A stretch of 64,000 nucleotides of DNA from an uncultured bacterium (lineage in GTDB: Bacteria > Bacteroidota > Bacteroidia > Bacteroidales > Bacteroidaceae), in assembly GCA_905215555.1 (NCBI GenBank), contig CAJMQU010000021.1, positions 11,011 through 75,010 on the forward strand, read 5' to 3'. The translations under genes were made by a program, and so were the position numbers. The first letter of the stretch is position 1. Each line of letters starts with the position of its first letter. The notes beneath the pieces are model-generated. The model did not search any database, had not been told where the DNA came from, and saw only the letters and a program-made list of their open reading frames with translations. This document shows, piece after piece, positions 44,430 through 53,807 of this stretch.

Positions 44430-45281
44430 TCAGTTGGCAATACTTCCCGTTGTGTTCGATTTACGGAAATCCGACACACTTTCGCCCGTCATTTTCTTGA
44501 AAAAGCGGCTGAATGTGGACAAATCATCGAAGCCCAGGAGTTCGCTGATTTCCTTGGCACTTTTAGGGGTATAGAGCAGGAGCCGTTTGGCTTCCGCCTC
44601 CACCCGTTCGTGAATGATGCGCAACGGAGAAGGGGCTCCGCAGGAAGAAAACAGATTGGAAAGTGTCTTGGGAGAACGGAATAAAAGTTCGGCATAATCC
44701 TGCACTTGCTTCTTTTCACGGAAATACCGGTCAACCAATATGTAGAAACGGCGGATGATGTCGAAAGCTTTCTCCTGTTCCGGAGTAACGCCACACCTCT
44801 CACGGGCAATGCGGGTACAGGTGATGATGAAGCGCTTGAGAATGATACGCAGCATTTCTTCCTGCAGGTTATCACGAACGGTAGATTCCTGGCAGAAGAT
44901 ACGGACAATATCATTCAGATTGTCCGACTGCTCCTGAGAGAGTTTTAACCGCATCACTTGTGAAGAACCGTGAAAAAGGAAACCGTTGCAGGACACTTCA
45001 TCATCATGGCCAAAGATGCAGTAGAAATTGCTATTGAACAGGAAAGTGAGATATTCGCCTTCCACAGCCTTTATCTCGATGTGATGCAGGGGCGTAAGAC
45101 AGACAATTTCGTCCTGTTCCAGCCGCATCGGAATATGGTCTATCGCAACATTCAGGGTGCCGCTGCGCGCCCATATAAATTTGTATAAGGTAGTGTCTTT
45201 TTGCAGTGCTTTATTTTCATGAAAGCAAGAAGTCATTGCCAGGTTACCGTTCAGACGGGTACTTAATTGATAATCTATCAT
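44430..45281 (-). CDS. AraC family transcriptional regulator
   Basis: The start is placed at MIDYQLSTRLNGNLAM (ATG 45279-45281), because the -7 box at 45321-45328 lies inside the longer frame's leader. The 283-residue protein has an N-terminal sensing domain with a cupin-like pattern (RLEQDEIVCLTPLHHIEIKA). The C-terminal double helix-turn-helix contains KSAKEISELLGFDDLSTFSR followed by FFKKMTGESVSDFRKS. It probably controls the rclC-rclA genes directly downstream. Cys residues at about 98, 109, 148, 170, 178 and 229 could sense oxidants, but it is not evidently an RclR orthologue. Confidence 0.88.
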   Translation of the reverse strand: MIDYQLSTRLNGNLAMTSCFHENKALQKDTTLYKFIWARSGTLNVAIDHIPMRLEQDEIVCLTPLHHIEIKAVEGEYLTFLFNSNFYCIFGHDDEVSCNGFLFHGSSQVMRLKLSQEQSDNLNDIVRIFCQESTVRDNLQEEMLRIILKRFIITCTRIARERCGVTPEQEKAFDIIRRFYILVDRYFREKKQVQDYAELLFRSPKTLSNLFSSCGAPSPLRIIHERVEAEAKRLLLYTPKSAKEISELLGFDDLSTFSRFFKKMTGESVSDFRKSNTTGSIAN

Positions 45282-45320
45282 ATTATTAAAAGTTGGTGTC
45301 CTTCGTCGTAGATCGAAGTA

Positions 45321-45328
45321 CAAATGTA
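45321..45328 (-). promoter_or_regulatory. -7 box of the AraC regulator gene
   Basis: Minus strand TACATTTG, 40 bp upstream of the chosen ATG, matches TAnnTTTG. Confidence 0.55.
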
Positions 45329-45496
45329 CATTATTTAGCGGGCGAATGCAAGCAAAAGCAATGATTTAGTCAGATGAGATCAGTTTTTACTTATCGAATG
45401 TAGGCACAAAAATGAAATATATTTAAATGAAATGGTCTAATTTTCCGATTTAATACTATTTCGCACATAATAAACATAAATTTTCCGAAAATGAAC

Positions 45497-45504
45497 TACC
45501 TTTG
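45497..45504 (+). promoter_or_regulatory. -7 box of the DUF1573 gene
   Basis: TACCTTTG matches TAnnTTTG. It lies inside the longest open frame, which is why the start at 45536 is preferred. Confidence 0.6.
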
Positions 45505-45535
45505 CCCTGTTGTAAACTTAAAAAGAGAAATAGAC

Positions 45536-45931
45536 ATGAAAAAACTTGCATTGTATATGTTTATGCTCGTTCTGAGCATCGGCTATGTTTCAGCACAGGG
45601 GAAAGCTGACATTAAGTTTGATAAGACAACTCATAACTTCGGTACGTTTTCTGAAAACGATCCGGTTGTAAGTTGTGTATTCACATTCACCAACGTGGGC
45701 GACGCTCCGCTGGTAATTCACCAGGCAGTGGCGTCCTGTGGATGCACGGTACCCGAATACACCCAGGAACCCGTGTTGCCGGGTAAAACCGGAACCGTCA
45801 AGATTACATACAACGGTACCGGCAAATATCCGGGCCACTTCAAGAAGTCCATCACCTTGCGCACAAATGCGAAAACGGAAATGATGCGCCTCTTTGTAGA
45901 AGGAGATATGACACCGAAAGATGCGAAATAA
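45536..45931 (+). CDS. DUF1573 domain protein, secreted
   Basis: The 131-residue protein begins MKKLALYMFMLVLSIGYVSA, a signal peptide. It is then a single Ig-like DUF1573 domain: FDKTTHNFGTFSENDPVVSC, FTFTNVGDAPLVI, ASCGCTVPEY, PGKTGTVKITYNGTGKYPGHF and KSITLRTNA. DUF1573 proteins are widespread periplasmic or surface proteins of Bacteroidetes without an assigned role. It is monocistronic, with a strong terminator at 45952. Confidence 0.92.
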   Translation: MKKLALYMFMLVLSIGYVSAQGKADIKFDKTTHNFGTFSENDPVVSCVFTFTNVGDAPLVIHQAVASCGCTVPEYTQEPVLPGKTGTVKITYNGTGKYPGHFKKSITLRTNAKTEMMRLFVEGDMTPKDAK

Positions 45932-45951
45932 GCATCTTTATATATAAGAAT

Positions 45952-45980
45952 AAAGGAGAATTTTTCAATTCTCCTTTTTT
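45952..45980 (+). terminator. Terminator of the DUF1573 gene
   Basis: The arms AAAGGAGAATT and AATTCTCCTTT form a stem followed by a run of T. Confidence 0.88.
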
Positions 45981-46065
45981 TTTGCTTTCTTTGAAGCTGA
46001 TTTGGATAAAATAATCAATTAATGAGCGACATAATAACTATAAACATAAAAGTAATTAAGAAACT

Positions 46066-48057
46066 ATGAAACAAGAAGAAGAGAAATTGACCGGTTTGCC
46101 GGAAAATGCATTCCGCGAACTGAAACCGGGCGAAGTCTACAACCCTTTGATGAGCCCCGACAAGAAGTATCCGGAAGTTAACCTCTGGTCTGTGTTGTGG
46201 GGTATTGCCATGGCTATCCTCTTTTCGGCTGCGGCAGCCTATCTGGGATTGAAAGTCGGTCAGGTGTTTGAAGCCGCCATCCCCATCGCAATCATTGCCG
46301 TAGGCGTGTCAGGCGCTGCCAAACGTAAGAATGCGTTAGGCGAAAATGTCATTATCCAATCCATCGGCGCCAGTTCCGGCGTCATCGTGGCAGGTGCCAT
46401 CTTTACCCTGCCTGCCCTATATATTCTGCAAGAGACATATCCGGAAGAAATCACAGTCACTTTTACCCAGGTATTCATCAGCTCATTGCTGGGAGGCGTA
46501 TTGGGTATTCTCTTCCTCATCCCGTTCCGTAAATACTTTGTCAGCGACATGCACGGCAAATATCCTTTCCCCGAAGCAACAGCCACCACGCAGGTGCTTG
46601 TATCGGGCGAAAAAGGCGGAAGCCAGGCAAAACCGTTGCTGATGGCAGGTATTATCGGTGGTTTATATGATTTCATTGTGGCAACATTCGGCTGGTGGAA
46701 CGAGAACTTCACCACTCGTGTATGTGGTTTTGGCGAAATGCTGGCTGAAAAAGCGAAACTGGTGTTCAAGGTAAATACCGGTGCTGCCGTACTCGGTCTG
46801 GGCTACATCGTAGGCCTGAAGTATGCTTCTATCATCTGTGCCGGCTCACTGGCCGTATGGTGGATTATCATTCCGGGCATGTCTATGATTTGGGGCGACA
46901 GCGTGCTGAACCAGTGGAATCCGGACATCGTAGCTACCGTAGGCAGTATGGCTCCCGAAGATATATTCAACCACTATGCCAAGAGCATCGGTATCGGCGG
47001 TATCGCCATGGCAGGTATCATCGGTATCATCAAGTCATGGGGAATCATTAAAAGTGCCGTAGGACTGGCAGCTAAAGAAATGGGCGGAAAGTCCAATGTG
47101 GAAGCCAGTGTGAAGCGTACACAACGTGATATTTCCATGAAGATTATCGCTATCGGCTCTATTGTGACACTGCTGCTGGTGTTCCTGTTCTTCTACTTCG
47201 ATGTCATGCAGGGAAATCTGTTGCATACGATTGTGGCTATCTTGCTTGTGGCAGGCATCAGCTTCTTATTTACAACAGTGGCTGCCAATGCGATTGCGAT
47301 TGTCGGAACAAATCCTGTTTCGGGCATGACGCTTATGACTCTGATTCTGGCATCGGTGGTGATGGTGGCAGTAGGCCTGAAAGGTACGGGAGGCATGGTG
47401 GCAGCTTTGGTAATGGGAGGCGTTGTTTGCACAGCATTGTCAATGGCAGGCGGTTTCATCACCGACTTGAAAATTGGTTACTGGCTGGGAAGTACACCTG
47501 CCAAACAAGAAACATGGAAATTTCTCGGAACGATTGTTTCGGCTGCCACCGTAGGCGGTGTGATGATTATCCTGAACAAAACTTATGGCTTCACCAGTGG
47601 TGATCTGATCGCTCCGCAAGCAAATGCGATGGCAGCGGTGATCAAACCTTTGATGAGTGGCGTAGACGCTCCGTGGTTGCTATATGGTATCGGTGCCGTG
47701 CTTGCCATTATCCTGACTTTCTGCAAGATTCCGGCATTGGCATTTGCGCTGGGCATGTTCATTCCGTTACAACTGAACGTTCCTCTGGTAGTGGGCGGCG
47801 CCATCAACTGGTATGTGACAAGCCGTAGCAAAGATGCTGCCCTCAACGCAGAACGCGGTGAAAAGGGTACGCTGCTGGCTTCCGGTTTTATTGCCGGTGG
47901 TGCCCTGATGGGGGTAGTCAGTGCAGCAATACGCTTTGGCGGCATCAATCTGGTGAACGATTCCTGGGTAAACAACACCTGGTCCGAAGTGCTGGCATTA
48001 GGCGCTTACGCATTGCTGATAATCTACTTTATTAAGGCCTCAATGAAAACAAAATAA
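46066..48057 (+). CDS. OPT family oligopeptide transporter
   Basis: The 663-residue membrane protein has about 15 hydrophobic segments. OPT blocks present are YPEVNLWSVLWGIAMAILFS, YLGLKVGQVFEAAIPIAI, GENVIIQSIGASSG, KYPFPEATATTQVL and the C-terminal PALAFALGMFIPLQLNVPL. OPT proteins are proton-driven importers of oligopeptides or metal chelates in the inner membrane. The gene starts a plus-strand run followed by an esterase at 11 bp and a beta-galactosidase at 17 bp, so it may be co-transcribed with them. Confidence 0.93.
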   Translation: MKQEEEKLTGLPENAFRELKPGEVYNPLMSPDKKYPEVNLWSVLWGIAMAILFSAAAAYLGLKVGQVFEAAIPIAIIAVGVSGAAKRKNALGENVIIQSIGASSGVIVAGAIFTLPALYILQETYPEEITVTFTQVFISSLLGGVLGILFLIPFRKYFVSDMHGKYPFPEATATTQVLVSGEKGGSQAKPLLMAGIIGGLYDFIVATFGWWNENFTTRVCGFGEMLAEKAKLVFKVNTGAAVLGLGYIVGLKYASIICAGSLAVWWIIIPGMSMIWGDSVLNQWNPDIVATVGSMAPEDIFNHYAKSIGIGGIAMAGIIGIIKSWGIIKSAVGLAAKEMGGKSNVEASVKRTQRDISMKIIAIGSIVTLLLVFLFFYFDVMQGNLLHTIVAILLVAGISFLFTTVAANAIAIVGTNPVSGMTLMTLILASVVMVAVGLKGTGGMVAALVMGGVVCTALSMAGGFITDLKIGYWLGSTPAKQETWKFLGTIVSAATVGGVMIILNKTYGFTSGDLIAPQANAMAAVIKPLMSGVDAPWLLYGIGAVLAIILTFCKIPALAFALGMFIPLQLNVPLVVGGAINWYVTSRSKDAALNAERGEKGTLLASGFIAGGALMGVVSAAIRFGGINLVNDSWVNNTWSEVLALGAYALLIIYFIKASMKTK

Positions 48058-48068
48058 GAAAGATAACA

Positions 48069-48938
48069 ATGAAAGTAATTCTATTTTTTACAGCTTTGTT
48101 TATGTCAGCACTACTATCTGCTCAAAAGCCCGTTGAGTTCCCCTTATGGCCCAACGGGGCTCCCAATACAAACGGCTTGACAGGTGACCAGGAAGATTTG
48201 GATGGCGGTCGCGTGGCAAACGTTGTCACCCCCACTGTCACGGTCTATCGCCCGGCAAATCCCAACGGTATGACTATCCTTATGTGTCCGGGCGGCGGAT
48301 ATGCCCGCCTGGCTATGAACCATGAAGGTCACGACATGGCCTCCTGGTTCAACACACAGGGAATCACCTATGCCGTTCTGAAATATCGTATGCCGAACGG
48401 ACACCGCGAGGTTCCCCTCTCCGATGCGGAGCAAGCCATCCGCATCATCCGCCGACACGCTAAAGAATGGGGCATCGACCCTAATCGTGTAGGCGTTATG
48501 GGAGCATCGGCAGGCGGTCATCTGGCGGCTTCACTCTCTACCCTTTACAGTAGTGACGAGACCCGTCCGGATTTCCAAATCCTGCTTTATCCCGTCATCT
48601 CCATGGTGCCGGGTATCACCCACGGAGGTTCCCGCCAGAACCTTCTCGGCAATAACCCGACGAAGGAACTGGAAGAGGCTTATTCGCTTGAACGCCGCGT
48701 ATCGGCCCGTTCTCCACAAGCCTTCATCGTACTCTCTGCTGATGACGGAGCCGTACCTCCCATGAATAGCATCAGCTATTTTCTGGCCCTCAACGAACAG
48801 AAAGTCCCTGTGTCCATGCACGTCTACCCTATCGGCGGACATGGCTGGGGGTTCCGCGACAACTTCACTTACAAACGCCAGTGGACAGAAGAACTGGAAA
48901 AATGGCTGCGCGACGGAGTGAAATTCGAGAAGAAATAA
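48069..48938 (+). CDS. Secreted alpha/beta-hydrolase (acetyl xylan esterase-like)
   Basis: The 289-residue protein has a signal peptide (ending LSAQK, about residue 19). The oxyanion loop is MCPGGGYARL, the nucleophile elbow GASAGGH, the acidic residue in LSADDGAVPP and the catalytic His in IGGHGWGF. This BD-FAE/acetyl-esterase group removes acyl groups from plant carbohydrate. It is expected in the periplasm, beside a GH2 beta-galactosidase, which suits a role in hemicellulose or pectin side-chain processing. Confidence 0.9.
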   Translation: MKVILFFTALFMSALLSAQKPVEFPLWPNGAPNTNGLTGDQEDLDGGRVANVVTPTVTVYRPANPNGMTILMCPGGGYARLAMNHEGHDMASWFNTQGITYAVLKYRMPNGHREVPLSDAEQAIRIIRRHAKEWGIDPNRVGVMGASAGGHLAASLSTLYSSDETRPDFQILLYPVISMVPGITHGGSRQNLLGNNPTKELEEAYSLERRVSARSPQAFIVLSADDGAVPPMNSISYFLALNEQKVPVSMHVYPIGGHGWGFRDNFTYKRQWTEELEKWLRDGVKFEKK

Positions 48939-48955
48939 AAAAAACACTATAGCTC

Positions 48956-51900
48956 ATGAAAAGACTGACTTTCATCACCTGCCTCGCATTGCTCCCCCTC
49001 GCCCTTCCGGCACAGGAGGACCGCTACGAACAGTTGACAAACCCGAAGTTGACCCACATCAACAAAATGCCTCCCCGGAGTACATTCACTTCTTACGTAA
49101 GTGAAGAAGATGCCATCGTCAATGACCGGACAAACGGAACCTACCGTCTTTCCCTCAATGGAAAGTGGAAGTTCAACTACGTGGAGAATTTTGCCGACCG
49201 GCCTACGGACTTTATGAACGTGCGTACGGACGTCAGCCGCTGGCCGGATATCAACGTACCGGGCAACTGGGAATTGCAAGGCTTCGGTACACCTATTTAT
49301 GTCAATCAGCCTTACGAGTTCTGTTCCAAGGGCTACGAGCCTTATTGGGACAAACCCAATCCGCCTTATGTGCCCAAGGATTGGAATCCGACAGGTACCT
49401 ACCGCCGCGAATTTACCGTAGGCAATGACTGGGATGGAAAAGAAATTTTCATGAGCGCGGATGGTGTGCGCGGTGCCGCTTTCTATTACATCAACGGTAA
49501 GTTTGTAGGCATGAGCAAGGATTCCAAGACTCCTGCCCGCTTCAATGTCACCGCTATGGTGAAGAGAGGCAAAAATATCATTGCCATCCAGGTGCACCGC
49601 TTCTCGGACGCCAACTATCTGGAGTGTCAGGACTTCTGGCGCATCAGCGGTATAGAACGTGATATTTATCTCTATGCCACTCCTAAGATTTACATTGCCG
49701 ATTTTAAGGCAGAAACTCCGCTGGATCCTTACTACAAAGACGGCATCCTGAAGCTGAAAGTGAAGCTTGCGAACGAAAGCGACATCAAATCTCCGTATGT
49801 AGTGTCCTATCGTCTGCTGGACAATGAAGACCAACAGGTCACCCAATCGTCTACCCGTGTGGAAGGCGACCAGACCGAAGTGGAATTTACCAAGAAAACC
49901 CTTCGTGGCGTAAAACAGTGGACGGCCGAGACTCCCAGTCTCTATACACTCGTCATCAGCCTGAAACGCACGAACGGCGAAGTGATAGAAGCCACCAGCT
50001 GCAAAGTGGGTTTCCGTACGGTCGAGATTAAGGACAAGCAGCTTCTTGTGAATGGTGTGCCCATCCTCGTGAAAGGTGTCAATGTTCACGAACATAATGA
50101 ATACACCGGACATTATGTTCCGGAAGAGCTTATGCTGAAGGATTTCGAACTCTGGAAGAAATATAATGTGAACACAGTGCGTACTTGCCACTATCCGCAA
50201 CAGGAACGTTTCTACGAACTTTGCGACCAGTACGGCATCTATGTGATTGACGAAGCCAATATCGAAAGCCACGGCATGGGATACGACCTGCGCGTAGGCG
50301 GCACATTGGGCAATAATCCGCTGTTCATGAATGCCCACCTCGACCGTACCATGAATATGTACGAACGTGATAAAAATCATCCGTGCGTAATCACCTGGTC
50401 ATTGGGCAACGAGGCCGGAAACGGACTGAACTTCTATGTCACTTACAATACATTGAAGATGCTCGATAACCGTCCCATCCAGTACGAACGTGCCGGATTG
50501 GAGTGGAACACCGACATCTATTGCCCGATGTACTCTTCTCCCCAGAGCATTGAAAAATATGCGCAAAACAAAGAAATGACACGTCCGCTCATCTTGTGCG
50601 AATACGCTCACGCCATGGGTAACAGTCTTGGTAACTTCCAGGACTATTGGAATGTCATCGAAAAATATCCCATATTGCAGGGGGGCTGCATTTGGGACTG
50701 GGTAGACCAGGGCTTCGCCGCTAAAACCAGTGACGGACGTAAATATTGGACTTATGGTGGTGATTATGGTGAGAATGGCACTCCTTCCGATGGTAATTTC
50801 TGTATCAACGGTGTGGTTTATCCCGATCGTAGCGTTAAACCGCAGACCATCGAAATGGGTAAGGTTTACCAGAACATCAAGTTCATTAAATTCGACCCGC
50901 AAACCTGTACGGTACAAATCCGTAATGACTTCTCATTTACCGATCTGAATAAATACGACTTCCATTACATCGTCCGCGATCATGGAAAGGAAATATATAA
51001 AGGCAAAATGGATAACATCCATGCGGCTCCGGGAAAAACGGCTACCAGCCCATTCCTTCAAGGCATTCCTGAGGAGAAGAATACCGTAGGAGATGTACGC
51101 ATCGAGTTCTATGCAACTGTACGCAAAGCCGAACCGTTCTTGCCTGTCGGCACGGTAATCGCCCGTGAGCAGACCTATGTCCACCCGTTCTTCAAGAAAG
51201 AGGTTGCCTATCAGGCTCCTGCCAAAATGGAAGAAGTCTTCTCACAAGTTGTTTTCAGCGGTGACGGTTTCAAAGCAGCTTTTGACAAGCAAAGCGGTTT
51301 GTTGGTATCTTATGTCTATAATAAGCAGGAATATATTTATGACGGGCAAGGTCCGCGTCCTTTCTTCTGGCGGGCTCCTACTGATAACGATTACGGAGCC
51401 AAACTCCCCGTCCGCTTAAAAGCATGGAAGGAAGCCAGTTATCAGACGCTTAAAGCCGAATCGTTCAATGTCTCTAAAGAAGGGGGCAATTCTATAGTGA
51501 AAGTAGCTTACCGCTTCCCGCAGACAGATGCCCGTTGGGAGATCACCTACAAGATATATGCCAACGGTATCATCAAAGTGAACAACCGCTTTGTGGCCGA
51601 AGGAACAGAAACTCCGATGATTCCGCGCGTCGGTCTGCGTATGCAGTTATCAGAGACACTGACCCACCTTACTTATTACGGCCGTGGACCGGAAGAAAAC
51701 TACCGTGACCGTCGCACATCCCAGTTCATCGGAGAATATACCACTCCGATCAAGGATTTGTACGAACCGTATATTCGTCCGCAAGAGAATGAACACCGTA
51801 CAGACATCTACTGGTGTGCCCTCACCAACAAGCATAAAGCAGGTTTGCTCTTTATTGCCGACCGCACATTTGAGTTGAATGCTTCCAATTATCCGCTCGG

Positions 51901-52171
51901 TAGTCTGGACAGTGGTGAAACAATCGACAATGGCGCTCCGCGCACAGCCACTACAAACCATCGTCATCTCACTGATCCGCAACCGGAAAAGCTGGTGGAT
52001 ATGTTTATTGACTATCGCATGATGGGTGTTGGCGGTGACAACAGTTGGGGAGCTACGGCACACGAAGCATATCTGATTCGTCCCGGTGTGAAGAATGCCA
52101 TCGAGTATGGTTTCTCCATCGTACCGTTTGACAAGAAGACGGATTACAAAAATTTAATTTACCAATATTGA
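48956..52171 (+). CDS. Beta-galactosidase, glycoside hydrolase family 2
   Basis: The 1071-residue protein has a signal peptide and the full LacZ-type five-domain order. These are a sugar-binding jelly roll (VPGNWELQGFGTPIYVNQ), an Ig-like domain and the TIM barrel. The barrel carries the acid/base Glu in WSLGNEAGNG and the nucleophile Glu in LILCEYAHAMGNS. A second Ig domain and the small C-terminal domain (YYGRGPEENYRDR) follow. It hydrolyses terminal beta-galactosides in the periplasm. Length and motifs are normal. No SusC/D pair is present in the window, so this is not a complete polysaccharide utilisation locus. Confidence 0.95.
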   Translation: MKRLTFITCLALLPLALPAQEDRYEQLTNPKLTHINKMPPRSTFTSYVSEEDAIVNDRTNGTYRLSLNGKWKFNYVENFADRPTDFMNVRTDVSRWPDINVPGNWELQGFGTPIYVNQPYEFCSKGYEPYWDKPNPPYVPKDWNPTGTYRREFTVGNDWDGKEIFMSADGVRGAAFYYINGKFVGMSKDSKTPARFNVTAMVKRGKNIIAIQVHRFSDANYLECQDFWRISGIERDIYLYATPKIYIADFKAETPLDPYYKDGILKLKVKLANESDIKSPYVVSYRLLDNEDQQVTQSSTRVEGDQTEVEFTKKTLRGVKQWTAETPSLYTLVISLKRTNGEVIEATSCKVGFRTVEIKDKQLLVNGVPILVKGVNVHEHNEYTGHYVPEELMLKDFELWKKYNVNTVRTCHYPQQERFYELCDQYGIYVIDEANIESHGMGYDLRVGGTLGNNPLFMNAHLDRTMNMYERDKNHPCVITWSLGNEAGNGLNFYVTYNTLKMLDNRPIQYERAGLEWNTDIYCPMYSSPQSIEKYAQNKEMTRPLILCEYAHAMGNSLGNFQDYWNVIEKYPILQGGCIWDWVDQGFAAKTSDGRKYWTYGGDYGENGTPSDGNFCINGVVYPDRSVKPQTIEMGKVYQNIKFIKFDPQTCTVQIRNDFSFTDLNKYDFHYIVRDHGKEIYKGKMDNIHAAPGKTATSPFLQGIPEEKNTVGDVRIEFYATVRKAEPFLPVGTVIAREQTYVHPFFKKEVAYQAPAKMEEVFSQVVFSGDGFKAAFDKQSGLLVSYVYNKQEYIYDGQGPRPFFWRAPTDNDYGAKLPVRLKAWKEASYQTLKAESFNVSKEGGNSIVKVAYRFPQTDARWEITYKIYANGIIKVNNRFVAEGTETPMIPRVGLRMQLSETLTHLTYYGRGPEENYRDRRTSQFIGEYTTPIKDLYEPYIRPQENEHRTDIYWCALTNKHKAGLLFIADRTFELNASNYPLGSLDSGETIDNGAPRTATTNHRHLTDPQPEKLVDMFIDYRMMGVGGDNSWGATAHEAYLIRPGVKNAIEYGFSIVPFDKKTDYKNLIYQY

Positions 52172-52200
52172 ATTTAATCTGTTCTATTTAAGGATTTATG

Positions 52201-52233
52201 AAAAGGATGTCGTACTTTTGCGGCATCCTTTTT
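52201..52233 (+). terminator. Terminator of the GH2 gene whose loop is the next -7 box
   Basis: AAAAGGATGTCG and CGGCATCCTTTT form a 12-bp stem with one G-U pair, followed by T residues. The 8-nt loop is TACTTTTG (52213-52220), which matches the Bacteroides -7 consensus and lies 38 bp upstream of the next gene. Confidence 0.75.
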
Positions 52234-52258
52234 ATTTATATTAAAAAACGAAAGAACA

Positions 52259-53044
52259 ATGAAAACAATGATTACACTCCTGTTCAGTGCACTTTGTGTG
52301 GCTACAGTCGGCGCTCAGACAGATGACAAAGAGAATGCCATGCTGAACAATGGAATAAAATTTCTGGATATTCCTTACGTAGCACACACGTTGGAAGTAA
52401 CTGACGGTGAAGAAGAACTTATCATCAATTGCGATGAAGTGGACTGCACTACTTTTGTAGAATATGCTCTCGCCATGGCCCTCTCTCCTACCGAAGACGG
52501 TCAGGTGGCCGAAGGTGACTTTGCCGATAAGCTTCAGATGATCCGTTATCGTGACGGAAAAATAAACGGTTACCCTTCCCGCTTGCACTATATTGCAGAC
52601 TGGGTAAACAATGGAGTTCGTAATGGCTTTCTGGAAGATGTAAGCGCTTCTTACAGCCCGTACACACAAAAAGTTTCTCTTTCTTATATGTCTTCTCATC
52701 CGGAGTTGTATAAACAGTTGAGCAACTCTCCACAGAATGTAGCTAAAATGAAAGAGATTGAAAGCTCATTGTCCGGACAAGAATTCCATTATATCCCTAA
52801 AGACCAACTTCCATTCAACGGTCTGCCCTGGATTAAGAATGGTGATATTATTGCCATCACAACAAATACTCCGGGACTGGATGTAGCCCACATGGGTATC
52901 GCATTCTATGTAGATGGCAAACTCAGCCTGTTACACGCTTCCTCCAAAGAAAAGAAAGTGGTAGTTTCCAAGGTTGCTCTGGGGCAGATGTTGCTAAGCA
53001 ATGACAATTGGACAGGAATCCGGGTGTTGAGGATGAAGAAGTAA
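52259..53044 (+). CDS. DUF1460 family cysteine hydrolase (N-acetylmuramoyl-alanine amidase-like)
   Basis: The 261-residue protein has a signal peptide (MKTMITLLFSALCVATVGAQ). DUF1460 hallmarks are IPYVAHTLEV, the nucleophile CDEVDCTTFVEYALAMA and the His in DVAHMGIAFYVDGKLSLLHA, giving an NlpC/P60-like Cys-His arrangement. Related proteins act on peptidoglycan-derived or acyl-amino substrates in the periplasm. It is monocistronic between the GH2 terminator and a perfect 22-bp hairpin. Confidence 0.9.
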   Translation: MKTMITLLFSALCVATVGAQTDDKENAMLNNGIKFLDIPYVAHTLEVTDGEEELIINCDEVDCTTFVEYALAMALSPTEDGQVAEGDFADKLQMIRYRDGKINGYPSRLHYIADWVNNGVRNGFLEDVSASYSPYTQKVSLSYMSSHPELYKQLSNSPQNVAKMKEIESSLSGQEFHYIPKDQLPFNGLPWIKNGDIIAITTNTPGLDVAHMGIAFYVDGKLSLLHASSKEKKVVVSKVALGQMLLSNDNWTGIRVLRMKK

Positions 53045-53060
53045 AAATTGATATTCTTAT

Positions 53061-53109
53061 AAACTGAATGCGGGAGTTTCGATTTGTTCGAAACTCCCGC
53101 ATTCAGTTT
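53061..53109. terminator. Perfect 22-bp bidirectional terminator
   Basis: The arm 53061-53082 (AAACTGAATGCGGGAGTTTC and GA) and its exact complement 53088-53109 form a 22-bp stem with a 5-nt loop, between two convergent genes. It overlaps the stop codon of the minus-strand gene by 2 bp. Confidence 0.85.
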
Positions 53110-53374
53110 ATGTAATCTTTTTACTCGGAAAACGCTGCATTTCCCGCAAACGTTTTTCTATTTTTTGCCATCGAAAAGTCGAAGCATCTAGCATTCTTAT
53201 AGGCTCTGAGAAATTTATATCATCCCAATATGTAATTGCTTTGCTGATGCGATGCCCCAACTGTAACGACAAAGAAGTCCCACCAACCAATACAAACTGC
53301 GCCATACGTTCGTCTTGCATCAACGATTTCAAGAGTTCCAGTGTTCCCAACGAGACTGTTTCCGTGTGTAACAT
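53108..53374 (-). pseudogene. AbiEii/AbiGii-type nucleotidyltransferase, internally deleted
   Basis: The 88-residue frame starts after AGGAGG with MLHTETVSLGTLELLKSLMQ and FVLVGGTSLSLQLGHR, the nucleotidyltransferase GG-S/T motif of AbiEii. It then jumps directly to AITYWDDINFSEPIRML and FRWQKIEKRLREM, which is the C-terminal end of that family. The catalytic Asp pair that normally follows LGHR and about 130 residues between are missing. The toxin-like enzyme is therefore probably inactive, although the reading frame was kept. Confidence 0.75.
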
Positions 53375-53646
53375 TTCAAATCCTCCTTTTTTAAATCAAA
53401 TACAGAACAAACAAACGACAAATCTTTAGGGTTCAATGTCGGGATATCCATTATGGCTTCTTTGACTCCTTCCAAACCATACATATTTAATATCGCATAG
53501 AAATCATCCATACGTCCACGTTCTATGACACGCTGCACAACCAGTGTACGCATCTTTTCCCAATCCATACGAGATAAATCATATTCCCAAAATAAAGTGG
53601 GACGAAGTTGAGAATCTATATGTTGCTGATAGTTATCGAAAAACAT
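53329..53646 (-). CDS. DUF6922-like protein paired with the AbiEii remnant
   Basis: The start is at MFFDNYQQHIDSQLRPTLFW (ATG 53644-53646). The -7 box at 53668 excludes the earlier ATG. The roughly 105-residue protein contains FWEYDLSRMDWEKMRTLVVQ, RVIERGRMDDFYAILNMYG and LNPKDLSFVC. In Bacteroides such small proteins are commonly encoded just before AbiEii-type genes and may act as the antitoxin or regulator (family context, not tested). It overlaps the nucleotidyltransferase remnant by 46 bp. The last residues may have been altered by that overlap. Confidence 0.7.
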   Translation of the reverse strand: MFFDNYQQHIDSQLRPTLFWEYDLSRMDWEKMRTLVVQRVIERGRMDDFYAILNMYGLEGVKEAIMDIPTLNPKDLSFVCSVFDLKKEDLKCYTRKQSRWEHWNS

Positions 53647-53667
53647 AAATATACAAATTTCTTTATG

Positions 53668-53675
53668 CAAAGATA
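53668..53675 (-). promoter_or_regulatory. -7 box of the DUF6922/AbiEii pair
   Basis: Minus strand TATCTTTG, 22 bp upstream of the chosen ATG, matches TAnnTTTG. Confidence 0.6.
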
Positions 53676-53807
53676 ACAAATTTCATTTAAAGTTCTATTC
53701 CTCTACAACAATATATTAATCAATATTCCGCGTTTCTTTGCTGAGATTCACGCCAACTTTCACCAATTATTCTCAGAATCCAGCATCTCGTGAAAACAAA
53801 TATGTCC

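Noticed and set aside
48947..50380. 477-codon open frame on the minus strand
   Set aside because: It lies wholly opposite the GH2 beta-galactosidase, whose motifs and length are unambiguous. The antisense protein has no recognisable domain.
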